DNA of 35,413 nucleotides, taken from assembly GCA_026002045.1 (NCBI GenBank), contig BOAV01000017.1, positions 1 to 35,413 of the forward strand, read 5' to 3'. This document shows positions 24,734-32,321 of this stretch, piece after piece. A program made the position numbers and the translations under genes. The notes under the pieces are model-generated. The model saw nothing but the letters and a program-made list of their open reading frames with translations, was not told the origin of the DNA and searched no databases. How positions within the stretch are numbered: the stretch's first letter is position 1; every line of letters starts with the position of its first letter. This stretch comes from Spirochaetia bacterium. GTDB taxonomy: Bacteria; Spirochaetota; Spirochaetia; Treponematales; Breznakiellaceae.

Positions 24734-24791
24734 TCTATTGGAAAATTCAGGCCGCCAAGGCGGTCTGTGGTTTTATAGAATAGGAGGAACT

Positions 24792-26387
24792 ATGAAAAGA
24801 AGAACATTGGGTATCGTTCTTGCGGGTCTGGCGATCATGTCTTTGCTGATTGCCTGTAACAAAGCCAAACCTGCCGCCGGCGGGTCCGGGGCCGGAGGTC
24901 CTCCGTTGGAGATAAGTGTTGAGGTTTTTAACCGCGGCACCGATGGTGGAAGGTCCGATCCGACCAAGAACAACTATTCCGACTGGATTGCGGAAAAGCT
25001 TCTTAAAGAGGAAAACATCAAGATCACCTTTATCTCCATTCCCCGGTCTGATGAAACCCAGTCCCTCAACAACATGATGGCGGCGGGTAATCCCCCGGAC
25101 ATCTGCCTTACCTACGATCTTAACCTTATCGCCAACTTCAGGGATCTGGGCGGCCTCTACGACATGGCCCCCAATATCGAAAAACTCATGCCCGATCTGG
25201 ACAGGTTCCTGGGGGAAGATCCCATGCTGCCCGGCAGGCGTTTTGTTCTGCGTTCCCGTGAAGCCGCCACCGGCGCGGTCTATTCCATTCCCGCCCGGCG
25301 CATGAACACCGCCCGGATCAATACCTTTATCCGCAAGGACTGGCTGGACAAGCTGGGCCTGCCCCTCCCCAAGACCACCGATGAATTCTATCAGGCATTA
25401 AAGGCGTTTAAGGAAAAAGATCCCGGTAACGTGGGTAAAGACCGGGTTATCGGCATGACTTCTTCGGGCAAAGGGGCCCGCTGGAATTTTGGCAACCTGG
25501 TAGATTCCTTTATCGACCCCAATCTTTCCATTAAAGATGAATGGGTGAATACCGTGGTTGACCGCTCCTACCTCCTCCCCGGTTATAAAGATGGCGTCCG
25601 TTTCCTCAACAAGATGTACAACGAGGGCCTCATTGACCGGGACTTCCCCCTGTATCCCAACGATGATGAACCCTTTGCCCGTCTTAAGAGTGGCGTGGCC
25701 GCTTCCTATCAGCATAACTACGATCAGGTTTTCCGGGACAGCCCCGGGGTCCTCCGGGACCTCCAGGCCAATGTGCCCGGCGCAGAACTGGTGGTTATCG
25801 ATCCCTTCCATCATCCTTCGGGCAAGACGGTAAAATACGCCTATGACGCCGCCGGGGTTTATTTCTTTATTCCCAAGACGGCCAAGAATCCTGAAGCGGC
25901 CATGCGCTATATCAACTGGCTTTCCCGTTTTGAAAACACCAACTATCTCCAGTTGGGGCCCGAAGGCATCGCCTACGACCTGGTAAACGGGATTCCCAAG
26001 GTAAAGCCCGCGCCCGGCCTGTGGATTCAGAACAGCCCCCAGAATATCGATTACACGATTTCCATCAACGGGCTTGAACTGGGCGATCCTGCCAAGAATA
26101 TGCAGGCACTTGCCAATTCCTACAACTGCGATCCCCAGCTGATTTTCGATGCCTATGAACTTTCCCTCAAGAACGCCCGGCCGCTGCCGGTTATCCCGGT
26201 GGTACTTTCCGCCGCCGGCCCGGTACAGCAGACCCTGTTGGACCAGGGGGATGTGCTTATGGCACAGGCAATTACCGCTCCGGCAGCCCAGTTTGACAAG
26301 GTCTGGGACGACGGTATTGCCAACTGGCTCAGGTCAGGAGCGGAGACTGTCCGGGCCGAGCGGGCTGCGAAGTTTATTGCGCCCTAA
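24792..26387 (+). CDS. Sugar-binding lipoprotein (LplA-type), copy 1
   Basis: 531-residue extracytoplasmic solute-binding protein of the CUT1 importer. It starts at ATG 24792 (SD TAGGAGGA) with a signal peptide ending in the lipobox LIAC (Cys22), so it is lipid-anchored in the periplasm. A Gly/Ala-rich spacer follows the cysteine. Family blocks include NNMMAAGNPPDICLTYD, FIRKDWLDKLGLPLPKTTDEFYQALKAFKEKDP and FLNKMYNEGLIDRDFPLYPND. It binds the imported sugar or oligosaccharide and delivers it to the two permeases upstream. It has no recognisable promoter of its own, so it depends on readthrough past the hairpin cluster. A paralogue follows directly. Confidence 0.92.
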   Translation: MKRRTLGIVLAGLAIMSLLIACNKAKPAAGGSGAGGPPLEISVEVFNRGTDGGRSDPTKNNYSDWIAEKLLKEENIKITFISIPRSDETQSLNNMMAAGNPPDICLTYDLNLIANFRDLGGLYDMAPNIEKLMPDLDRFLGEDPMLPGRRFVLRSREAATGAVYSIPARRMNTARINTFIRKDWLDKLGLPLPKTTDEFYQALKAFKEKDPGNVGKDRVIGMTSSGKGARWNFGNLVDSFIDPNLSIKDEWVNTVVDRSYLLPGYKDGVRFLNKMYNEGLIDRDFPLYPNDDEPFARLKSGVAASYQHNYDQVFRDSPGVLRDLQANVPGAELVVIDPFHHPSGKTVKYAYDAAGVYFFIPKTAKNPEAAMRYINWLSRFENTNYLQLGPEGIAYDLVNGIPKVKPAPGLWIQNSPQNIDYTISINGLELGDPAKNMQALANSYNCDPQLIFDAYELSLKNARPLPVIPVVLSAAGPVQQTLLDQGDVLMAQAITAPAAQFDKVWDDGIANWLRSGAETVRAERAAKFIAP

Positions 26388-26413
26388 GTTGCTTGGTTGA
26401 TCGATTAATTTTT

Positions 26414-26445
26414 TCCGGGATGCATTCGCCTCCCGGATTTTTTTT
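26414..26445 (+). terminator. Intrinsic terminator between the two binding proteins
   Basis: TCCGGGA pairs with TCCCGGA across a ten-base loop, followed by eight T. Confidence 0.9.
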
Positions 26446-26462
26446 GCCCCAATGTCATCTGC

Positions 26463-26492
26463 TTGTATGGAAGTATATATGGGTGTTATAAT
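26463..26492 (+). promoter_or_regulatory. Sigma-70 promoter of the second binding protein
   Basis: TTGTAT (26463-26468), 18-base spacer, perfect TATAAT (26487-26492), 26 bases before the GTG start. It carries no copy of the operator seen at 22661 and 22743. Confidence 0.7.
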
Positions 26493-26518
26493 GATTCATC
26501 TTTAATGAGGAGGAATTT

Positions 26519-28105
26519 GTGAAAAAGAGATCATTGCGTATTGTGTTTGCGTGTCTGGCGATCCTGACCTTGCTGGCCGCCTGTAACAAAGCCAAGCCTG
26601 CCGGCGGATCGGGGAAAAACTCCGGAGCCCCTGCGGAGATAGTGGTTGAAGTATTTGATCGCGGCGTTGCCGGGGTGGACCCTACCAAGAACGCCTGGAC
26701 CGACTGGATCCAGAAGAAGCTGCTTGAGGATGAAAACATCAAGGTGACCTTTTATCCCGTCCCCCGTTCGGACGAAATTCCCGCGCTGAATAACCTGATG
26801 GCTGCGGGAAATCCCCCTGATGTGGCCTTTACCTACAGCACCGAACTGATCAATAACTTCCGCGATCTGGGCGGGCTTTTCAATATGTATCCCTATATTG
26901 ATTCCCTGATGCCGGATCTGAGGGACTTCCTGGGGCCGGACCCCATGCTGCCCGGCCGGAATCTTATTGAGCGGGCTCTGGATAAGAGTGTCAACTCCAT
27001 GATCTATGTACCCGCCCGGCGGATTTTCCGGGGCCGGTACAATGTCTTTATGCGTAAGGACTGGCTGGATAAGCTGGGATTGGGCCTGCCTCAAACGACA
27101 CAGGAATTTTACGAGGCATTAAAGGCATTTAAAGAAAAAGATCCGGGCGGGGTCGGCAAGAATAATGTAATCCCCTATACCTCCCCCAAGCAAATATACC
27201 TGAGAATGGCTAATCTGCTGGAATCCTTTATCGATCCCAATATCAGCGACAAGGACCGGTGGATCGGTACGGTGGCGGAACGGTCCTTCCTGCTGCCGGG
27301 TTATAAGGAAGGGGTACGTTTCCTGAACAAGATGTACAATGAGGGTCTTATTGACCGGGATTTCCCCCTGTATGCTTCGGAAACGGAATGTGACAATAAG
27401 ACTAAAAGCGGCATAGTTGGCGCTTTCCTGGGTAATTATGACGGAGCCTACCGGGGTGTTAACAGCATCCTTTCCGATTTGCAGAAAAATGTACCTACCG
27501 CTGAAATTGTCCCGGTGGACCCCTTTACCAATGCAAATGGCATAGCTGCCAAGTATAACTACGACGCTGCGGGGATGTTTATCTTTGTTCCTGCTTCTGC
27601 CAAAAACCCCGAAGCGGCCCTGCGCTACCTTAACTGGCTGGCCAAGTTTGAGAATCGTTACTTCCTCCAGCTGGGGCCCGAGGGTGTAACCCATGAACTC
27701 GTCGACGGAATTCCCAAGGGAATTTCTACCCAGGGTGAATGGCAGATGGCCAGCCCCCAGAATGTGGACTACAACATCATAACCAACGGCCTGGAACTGG
27801 AAACCCCTGAACGGACAGCCCAGGCCAATGCCATGTCTTATTTTGTAGATCCCCAGCTTATTATTACTGCCGATGCAATAGCCAACAGAAATGCAAAACC
27901 CCTGCCGGTAGTTCCGGTGATCCTGACTGCCGCCGGGCCCTATACCCGAACGCTCCAGGACAAAGGTGATGTACTCATGGCCGAGGCCGTAACCGGTCCG
28001 GTGGCGAACTTTGACCGGGCGTGGGATGCGGGCATTGCCGACTGGCTTGCATCCGGGGCTCAGATTATCAAGGATGAGCGGGCAGCGAAATATATCGCGC
28101 CCTAA
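26519..28105 (+). CDS. Sugar-binding lipoprotein (LplA-type), copy 2
   Basis: 528-residue paralogue of the preceding binding protein. The start is a GTG with strong SD GAGGAGGA. The lipobox is LAAC (Cys22). Most blocks are shared almost word for word: VPRSDEIPALNNLMAAGNPPD, RKDWLDKLGLGLPQTTQEFYEALKAFKEKDPG, LLPGYKEGVRFLNKMYNEGLIDRDFPLYA and the C-terminal KDERAAKYIAP. Differences cluster at GKNNVIPYTSPKQIYLRMA and ETECDNKTKSGIVGAFLGNYDGAYRG, where ligand contacts may differ. It has its own promoter and a terminator on each side, so it is an independently expressed binding protein, perhaps recruiting another sugar to the same permeases. Confidence 0.92.
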   Translation: MKKRSLRIVFACLAILTLLAACNKAKPAGGSGKNSGAPAEIVVEVFDRGVAGVDPTKNAWTDWIQKKLLEDENIKVTFYPVPRSDEIPALNNLMAAGNPPDVAFTYSTELINNFRDLGGLFNMYPYIDSLMPDLRDFLGPDPMLPGRNLIERALDKSVNSMIYVPARRIFRGRYNVFMRKDWLDKLGLGLPQTTQEFYEALKAFKEKDPGGVGKNNVIPYTSPKQIYLRMANLLESFIDPNISDKDRWIGTVAERSFLLPGYKEGVRFLNKMYNEGLIDRDFPLYASETECDNKTKSGIVGAFLGNYDGAYRGVNSILSDLQKNVPTAEIVPVDPFTNANGIAAKYNYDAAGMFIFVPASAKNPEAALRYLNWLAKFENRYFLQLGPEGVTHELVDGIPKGISTQGEWQMASPQNVDYNIITNGLELETPERTAQANAMSYFVDPQLIITADAIANRNAKPLPVVPVILTAAGPYTRTLQDKGDVLMAEAVTGPVANFDRAWDAGIADWLASGAQIIKDERAAKYIAP

Positions 28106-28131
28106 TCAAAAACAGCAATAGAGTTGTACTG

Positions 28132-28165
28132 AACCGCTTTGCCTTTTAAAGGCGAGGCGGTTTTT
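28132..28165 (+). terminator. Intrinsic terminator after the second binding protein
   Basis: AACCGC pairs with GCGGTT around an inner GCC-TTTTAAA-GGC hairpin, followed by a T-run. It reaches the stop codon of the convergent gene. Confidence 0.85.
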
Positions 28166-28727
28166 ATTTGATTAAGCCCCGCGAAACGGTGGAAATGGTT
28201 CCTCCGTGGAGGCCAGAAACATCGTTGGTAATAATCATGGCGGTGCCGTCGATGCGGTGTATTTCCCGGATGATCTCTTCCTTGCCCTTGCGGTTGGCAA
28301 AGATCATCAACACCGTCTTGTCCGAGTCCCGGCCCCTGGCGTCCATGGTGGTAACCGCATAGCCCTTTTCCCGCAGCAGGCCGGTCACCGTATCGCTGTT
28401 TTTCTTTGAGACAATGGTCTGGATCAGCACCTTTCCCAGGGCGATAAAATTTTCTATCCGGGAACCGACATACACCCCCAGGGAAAAACCGATGCTGTAC
28501 ACGATGCCCTTGATCGGCGCTTCGGTAATCCCGATGATCACCCGTGAAGCGATAAAGGTCCAGAGGAGAATTTCAAAAAATGAGAGTATCGTGCCTTGCC
28601 GGCGATAGCCCTTGTTAATAAGGATCTGCCGTACCGTGCCCAGGGAAACCTCTACAATCTTGGAGACAAAAATAAGAACAAGTTCCAGAGGGGAGGCGGC
28701 GGTGAGAAAATTGATAATCTGTTCCAT
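28164..28727 (-). CDS. UPF0316 membrane protein (DUF5698 + DUF2179)
   Basis: 187-residue inner-membrane protein of the UPF0316 family. The N-terminal half (DUF5698) has three hydrophobic helices: LELVLIFVSKIVEVSLGTVRQIL, ILSFFEILLWTFIASRVIIGI and IKGIVYSIGFSLGVYVGSRIE. The C-terminal half is a DUF2179 domain (about 105-175: TVTGLLREKGYAVTTMDARGRDSDKTVLMIFANRKGKEEIIREIHRID), a ferredoxin-like cytoplasmic fold that is thought to bind a small nucleotide in related proteins. The function is unknown. No strong SD is seen before the ATG. The upstream 286-base gap shared with the beta-barrel gene contains two long inverted repeats. Confidence 0.88.
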   Translation of the reverse strand: MEQIINFLTAASPLELVLIFVSKIVEVSLGTVRQILINKGYRRQGTILSFFEILLWTFIASRVIIGITEAPIKGIVYSIGFSLGVYVGSRIENFIALGKVLIQTIVSKKNSDTVTGLLREKGYAVTTMDARGRDSDKTVLMIFANRKGKEEIIREIHRIDGTAMIITNDVSGLHGGTISTVSRGLIK

Positions 28728-28791
28728 GTGTTACAACCTTTATCTTTACTATAACCTCGATGGTGTTAACAGACAAGACGCCCTGCTGTCA

Positions 28792-28892
28792 GCCCCGTGG
28801 ACCCCGTTCTGGAAGGCTTTCACGGGGCCTTTGGTTTTCCCAACGGGGGAAGGGAATATTTTTTACAAAATCAGCTCTATATCAATATTCCC
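28792..28892. repeat. Two spaced inverted repeats in the 28728-29013 gap
   Basis: GCCCCGTG (28792-28799) pairs perfectly with CACGGGGC (28821-28828). GGGAATATT (28852-28860) pairs perfectly with AATATTCCC (28884-28892), with 23 bases between. They lie in the gap between two divergent genes and could be operators or leader structures. Nothing else coding was seen in the gap. Confidence 0.55.
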
Positions 28893-28977
28893 AACGATAA
28901 GGGCATTTCTTTTTTTCTCACACGCTGCACTTTGGTAAATAAAAATGGTGCCAAATGTGGATGTGCCGGTGGTTTTT

Positions 28978-28986
28978 TGCTATAAT
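28978..28986 (+). promoter_or_regulatory. Extended -10 promoter of the beta-barrel gene
   Basis: TGCTATAAT: a perfect TATAAT with the extended-10 TG one base before it. The -35 region is weak, which fits an extended -10 promoter. SD GGGAGG precedes the ATG at 29014. Confidence 0.65.
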
Positions 28987-29013
28987 TATAGATAGTTTAA
29001 TTGGGAGGTTTTT

Positions 29014-29706
29014 ATGAAAAGGTTGGCGATTTTTGTTGTGGCGGCGGTTTTAACTGCGGGGTCCCTGTTTGCGGAAGATTTTCGCTTCGGCATTTACGGC
29101 GGCGGGTTTTTCCAGCTGGATCTTTCAGAACTGAAAGCGAAAAAAGGCGGCGGCGCGTTCATAAACTTTGATTTTACCTGGGCGGAACTGGGGGTGTCCT
29201 TCGTGGGGGAATCAAGCGGTTTTGGAAATGCAATTGCGTTACAAGGCTGCGTAGACAATGCGAGCGGTACCCTGTCATCTGCGGGTAACAACTTTATCAA
29301 TGGACTTTCCTCACTCGGCATAGGCATCACCGTAAACGGAAAATTTCCATTCACGCTGGGTAATCTCTCGCTTTTCCCCCTGGCAGGGGTACGTTATGAC
29401 ATCATGCTCGGGCAGATCGTGAACGGCGATGGCGGCGGAACAATTGATCCGGCGGCAATTGGCACTATAGTTGGCGACTCGCTTGAAAACTTCGATTTAA
29501 ATAATATGTACATCAACCTGGGCGGCGGACTTGATTTTGCCATTACCGAACATTTTTTCTTTAGGGAAGAAATTATATGGGCATTCAAGATTCCGAATAA
29601 ATATGACCTTGCCTTCGCAAAACTTGACCACGGAGCATACGAGGCGAAAGATTTTTTTAGTTCTTCAACTCCGACCATTCTGCTGTCGATTGGATTTAAA
29701 ATTTAA
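29014..29706 (+). CDS. Outer-membrane beta-barrel protein, function unknown
   Basis: 230 residues with a cleavable signal peptide (MKRLAIFVVAAVLTAGSLFA, 1-20). The mature part shows alternating hydrophobic/polar strands separated by Gly- and Asn-rich turns (FGIYGGGFFQLDL, ITVNGKFPFTLGNLSLFPLAGVRYDIML, MYINLGGGLDFAITEHFFFREEIIWAF). It ends in ILLSIGFKI, close to the aromatic/hydrophobic C-terminal pattern of BAM-assembled barrels. The size suits an 8- to 10-strand barrel of the OmpA/OmpW type. There is no periplasmic OmpA domain. It appears monocistronic. Such small barrels act as porins, adhesins or structural proteins; nothing in the sequence distinguishes these. Confidence 0.75.
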   Translation: MKRLAIFVVAAVLTAGSLFAEDFRFGIYGGGFFQLDLSELKAKKGGGAFINFDFTWAELGVSFVGESSGFGNAIALQGCVDNASGTLSSAGNNFINGLSSLGIGITVNGKFPFTLGNLSLFPLAGVRYDIMLGQIVNGDGGGTIDPAAIGTIVGDSLENFDLNNMYINLGGGLDFAITEHFFFREEIIWAFKIPNKYDLAFAKLDHGAYEAKDFFSSSTPTILLSIGFKI

Positions 29707-29742
29707 GATGATGCCAAAGGTCCGGCTCTCCGGTTATTAAGA

Positions 29743-29774
29743 AACCGCCGGGAGCGTAATAGCTTCCGGCGGTT
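29743..29774. terminator. Hairpin between convergent genes
   Basis: AACCGCCGG-GAGC pairs with GCTT-CCGGCGGTT across a short loop, between the convergent genes ending at 29706 and 29793. The stem is strong; a T-run lies 13 bases further on the plus strand, so it may end transcription from either side. Confidence 0.6.
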
Positions 29775-29792
29775 CAATATAGCGGGATTTTT

Positions 29793-31373
29793 TTACTTCT
29801 TAAGAATCCTGTCCAGAGCGTCCTGATAGATCTTGATGGTCGTATCAAGGTTCATCCTTTTAATCTGGGCGGTAAAATCGTCCCATTTGCTCATGGGTTC
29901 GATTCCCATGACAAACTTGTCCAGCATTTCGCCGCGATAGGTGTCGAGTTCGGCCCTGATGGGGTTGAGAATATCCCTTTCTGCCTGGGTAAACGACAGG
30001 GAGGCGATCCAGTGGTTCTGTATCCACTCGGGATGGGCGGCATACAGATCCCTGGCTTTTCTGGTTTCTTCGTTGGCAGGAATGGTGGTGTCCTCGTAGT
30101 TATACAGCAGCTCGTCCATGTTGATGCCCGGATAGCCGCCCTTGGTGTTGATGGTTCCCACGCATACGGGGAAACCGGGCTGCCCGAGTTTTTTCTGCAT
30201 ATCTGCGGCGTTATACTCGGGAAGAAGCACCGGAGTGCCGTTTTGGTATTTAAAAGAAATCCCCTCAACGCCGAAATTTTGCAGGATAAAACCTTCGTCG
30301 CTGAAACAGTATTCAAAGAAATCAAGGATACGATCCGCGTTCTTTGAGTTAACCGAAATGGCGGAGACGCTGTCCCGTACCCGGGGATAGTGAATCTTGG
30401 TAATCCGCTTGGTACTGGTCGGGCTCTGCATGGGGCCGATGCCTTCCACGCGGAAAGTGGTATTGTTTCTGATGAACTGCTCATTCGCCCAGAAGGTCCG
30501 GGTGGCGGAATTGTCATGGTAGGCGAAAACATCGCCCCGCAGAACCGCCTCGGTCCACTGGGTGGAACCGGTGGTCGGGTATTCCCGGTCGATAAGGCCC
30601 TCGGCATACCACCGGCGGGCCAGTTCTACCGCCGCCTTAAAGCGCGGTTCAAGAACGCCGTACACGATCTTGCCGTTCTCTTCGGTATAATCTTCAGCCA
30701 AACCTTCCGTATAGCCGCTCAGAAGGCGCCAGAAAATCCCGTTCCGCTGGTAACGGGTCATATAGGGTATCTTGCCGTCCGCCTTGGCCTTGGTGAGCAC
30801 CCGGTACCAGTCGTCGGGGGTGACGGGTTCTTTCTCCCCGTATTTCGCCAGGAGGTCTTTCCGTATCAAAAGAATATCGCCGGTACGGCGGGATGCCAGC
30901 ATGGGAATTATGCGGCTTTTTCCGTCAGGATCGGACAGGTACGAGTCCAGGTATTCATCGCCGATCATGTATTTGTTCATATTGGGATACCGCCCGGTAT
31001 CCGCCTTGATCTTGTCGGTAACGGGCTGCCATGCCTGATAATAGTTTTTGATATTGAGCACCGTATTAAGAACCACGTCGGGAATATCCCCCGAAGCCAT
31101 GAGAAGGTTGTACTGCTCCACAGCGTTCAGCGCGGGGACCAGGATCCATTTAACCGAAACACCCGTCTTTTCCTTAATCTTTTCAAAACCGATAGTGCCT
31201 TCAATATCCGAAGGAACCGCATCCGGGTGCAGGGGATACCACCAGGTAAAGGTTACCGGCCTATTGGGGTCCGAAGCTCCGGCGGCCCCGCCGCTTGCGG
31301 CTTTTTGACCGGCCGCGAAAACAAAAGACAGCGCTGTTACCATCAACGCCGTTACCAGAAACAGTCTTTTCAT
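29793..31373 (-). CDS. Sugar-binding protein of the oligogalacturonide module
   Basis: 526-residue LplA-type solute-binding protein. Start 31373 is preferred over 31385 because GGAGGAC lies directly before it and MKRLFLVTALMVTALSFVFAAG is a clean signal peptide; there is no lipobox cysteine at the cleavage site. Family blocks: VTFTWWYPLHPDAVPSDIEG, YNLLMASGDIPDVVLNT, LLIRKDLLAKYGEKEPVTPDDWYRVLTKAKADG and ARRWYAEGLIDREYPTTG. It is only distantly related to the pair at 24792-28105. It is the last gene after two permeases, and a terminator-like hairpin lies just before its SD. With the nearby PL22 lyase it most likely captures unsaturated or short oligogalacturonides. Confidence 0.9.
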   Translation of the reverse strand: MKRLFLVTALMVTALSFVFAAGQKAASGGAAGASDPNRPVTFTWWYPLHPDAVPSDIEGTIGFEKIKEKTGVSVKWILVPALNAVEQYNLLMASGDIPDVVLNTVLNIKNYYQAWQPVTDKIKADTGRYPNMNKYMIGDEYLDSYLSDPDGKSRIIPMLASRRTGDILLIRKDLLAKYGEKEPVTPDDWYRVLTKAKADGKIPYMTRYQRNGIFWRLLSGYTEGLAEDYTEENGKIVYGVLEPRFKAAVELARRWYAEGLIDREYPTTGSTQWTEAVLRGDVFAYHDNSATRTFWANEQFIRNNTTFRVEGIGPMQSPTSTKRITKIHYPRVRDSVSAISVNSKNADRILDFFEYCFSDEGFILQNFGVEGISFKYQNGTPVLLPEYNAADMQKKLGQPGFPVCVGTINTKGGYPGINMDELLYNYEDTTIPANEETRKARDLYAAHPEWIQNHWIASLSFTQAERDILNPIRAELDTYRGEMLDKFVMGIEPMSKWDDFTAQIKRMNLDTTIKIYQDALDRILKK

Positions 31374-31383
31374 GTTGTCCTCC

Positions 31384-31416
31384 AAAAAAAATATTAAGAG
31401 GCGCTTACAGCGCTCT
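31384..31416 (-). terminator. Terminator-like hairpin before the binding-protein gene
   Basis: Minus strand: AGAGCGCT pairs with AGCG(C)CTCT (one bulged C), followed by TAATA and a run of T that runs into the SD. It may act as an intercistronic attenuator or as a stabilising 3' end for the permease message. Confidence 0.55.
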
Positions 31417-31431
31417 GGTTTAACCCGCGAA

Positions 31432-32314
31432 TCAGCCTTTGACCGAACCGATCATGACGCCCTTTACAAAATACTTCTGGATAAAGGGATAAACACAGAT
31501 AATCGGCGCCGCTGCGACAATAATAACCGTATATTTGATGGTATCCGCCACCTGGGAGACAACGCTGTCGGACACCGCGCCCTGAATGGCGGCGATGTCA
31601 TTTATCTGGTTCTGCAAAACAATCATCCTGAGCCATAATTGCAGGGGGTACCTTTCCTGATCCCGCAAATAGATGAGGGCGTTAAACCATGCGTTCCAGT
31701 GACCCACGGCGTAAAACATCCCGATGGTCATGACGGACGCCGTGGAAAGGGGAAGTACAATGCGAAGCAGAATTCCCATATCCGAACAGCCGTCGATAAT
31801 GGCGGCTTCCTCAAGTTCCGAAGGAAGATTCTGAAAAAAAGTCCGCATGATGATCATGTTCCAGGTGCTGATTGCCCCCCGGCAGAACCATGGCCCAAAA
31901 GGTGTTAAGCATCCTGTAGGAACGGATCACCAGGTAGGTGGGGATAAGGCCGCCGCTGAAGAACATGGTTACGGCGATGATAAACGTAAAAACGCCGCGC
32001 CCAAAGAACTGCCTCCGCGAAAGGGGCCAGGCCCCGGCGATGGTAAGCACCAGATTGATGGCCGTGCCGACGGCAGTGTACATCAGGGTATTTCGGTATC
32101 CCGTCCAGATGTGCTTGTAACTCAAAACCGCCCGGTAGGAGTCCAGGTTAAATCCTTTTGGTACGATACCGATCATTCCACGGGAAACCAGATTACCATC
32201 GGAAAATGATGCTGCCAGTACAAAAAGAAAAGGGTACACCATTATCACGCACACGAAGATCATGAAGATGAAATTGCCGGCCTCAAAAACCCGCCGGCCT
32301 TTGCTCTTTATCAT
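31432..32314 (-). pseudogene. LplC-type permease, frameshifted in a six-G run
   Basis: Two overlapping frames form one LplC permease. Frame 1 (32314 down to 31811) reads correctly through IPTYLVIRSYRMLNTFWAMVLPG and then runs into unrelated residues. Frame 2 (ending 31432) carries the rest: MIIMRTFFQNLPSELEEAAIIDGCSDMGILLRIVLPLS and the terminal FVKGVMIGSVKG. The break is at 31875-31880, a run of six G on the coding strand. With five G the sequence reads LPGAISTWNMIIMRTF, matching intact relatives (LPSCLSVFNMIILRSF in the gene at 23751). As written, the product loses the EAA loop and the last two or three helices and could not couple to its ATPase. It may be a true mutation, phase variation, slippage or a sequencing error. 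The start (AGG seven bases upstream) is seven bases after the other permease. Confidence 0.88.
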
Positions 32315-32321
32315 GCTGAAC

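Noticed and set aside
28797..28985. A 62-codon open frame in the divergent gap.
   Set aside because: It has no SD, runs through the beta-barrel gene's promoter and covers both inverted repeats; it is not a credible gene.
29892..29910. CATGGGTTCGATTCCCATG looks like the T-arm of a tRNA.
   Set aside because: It lies inside the solute-binding protein coding sequence, and no acceptor stem, D-arm or anticodon arm can be found around it.
31811..31880. Programmed -1 or +1 ribosomal frameshifting in the LplC gene.
   Set aside because: There is no obvious slippery heptamer with a stimulatory structure; a homopolymer-length change is simpler, so this is kept only as one possibility.
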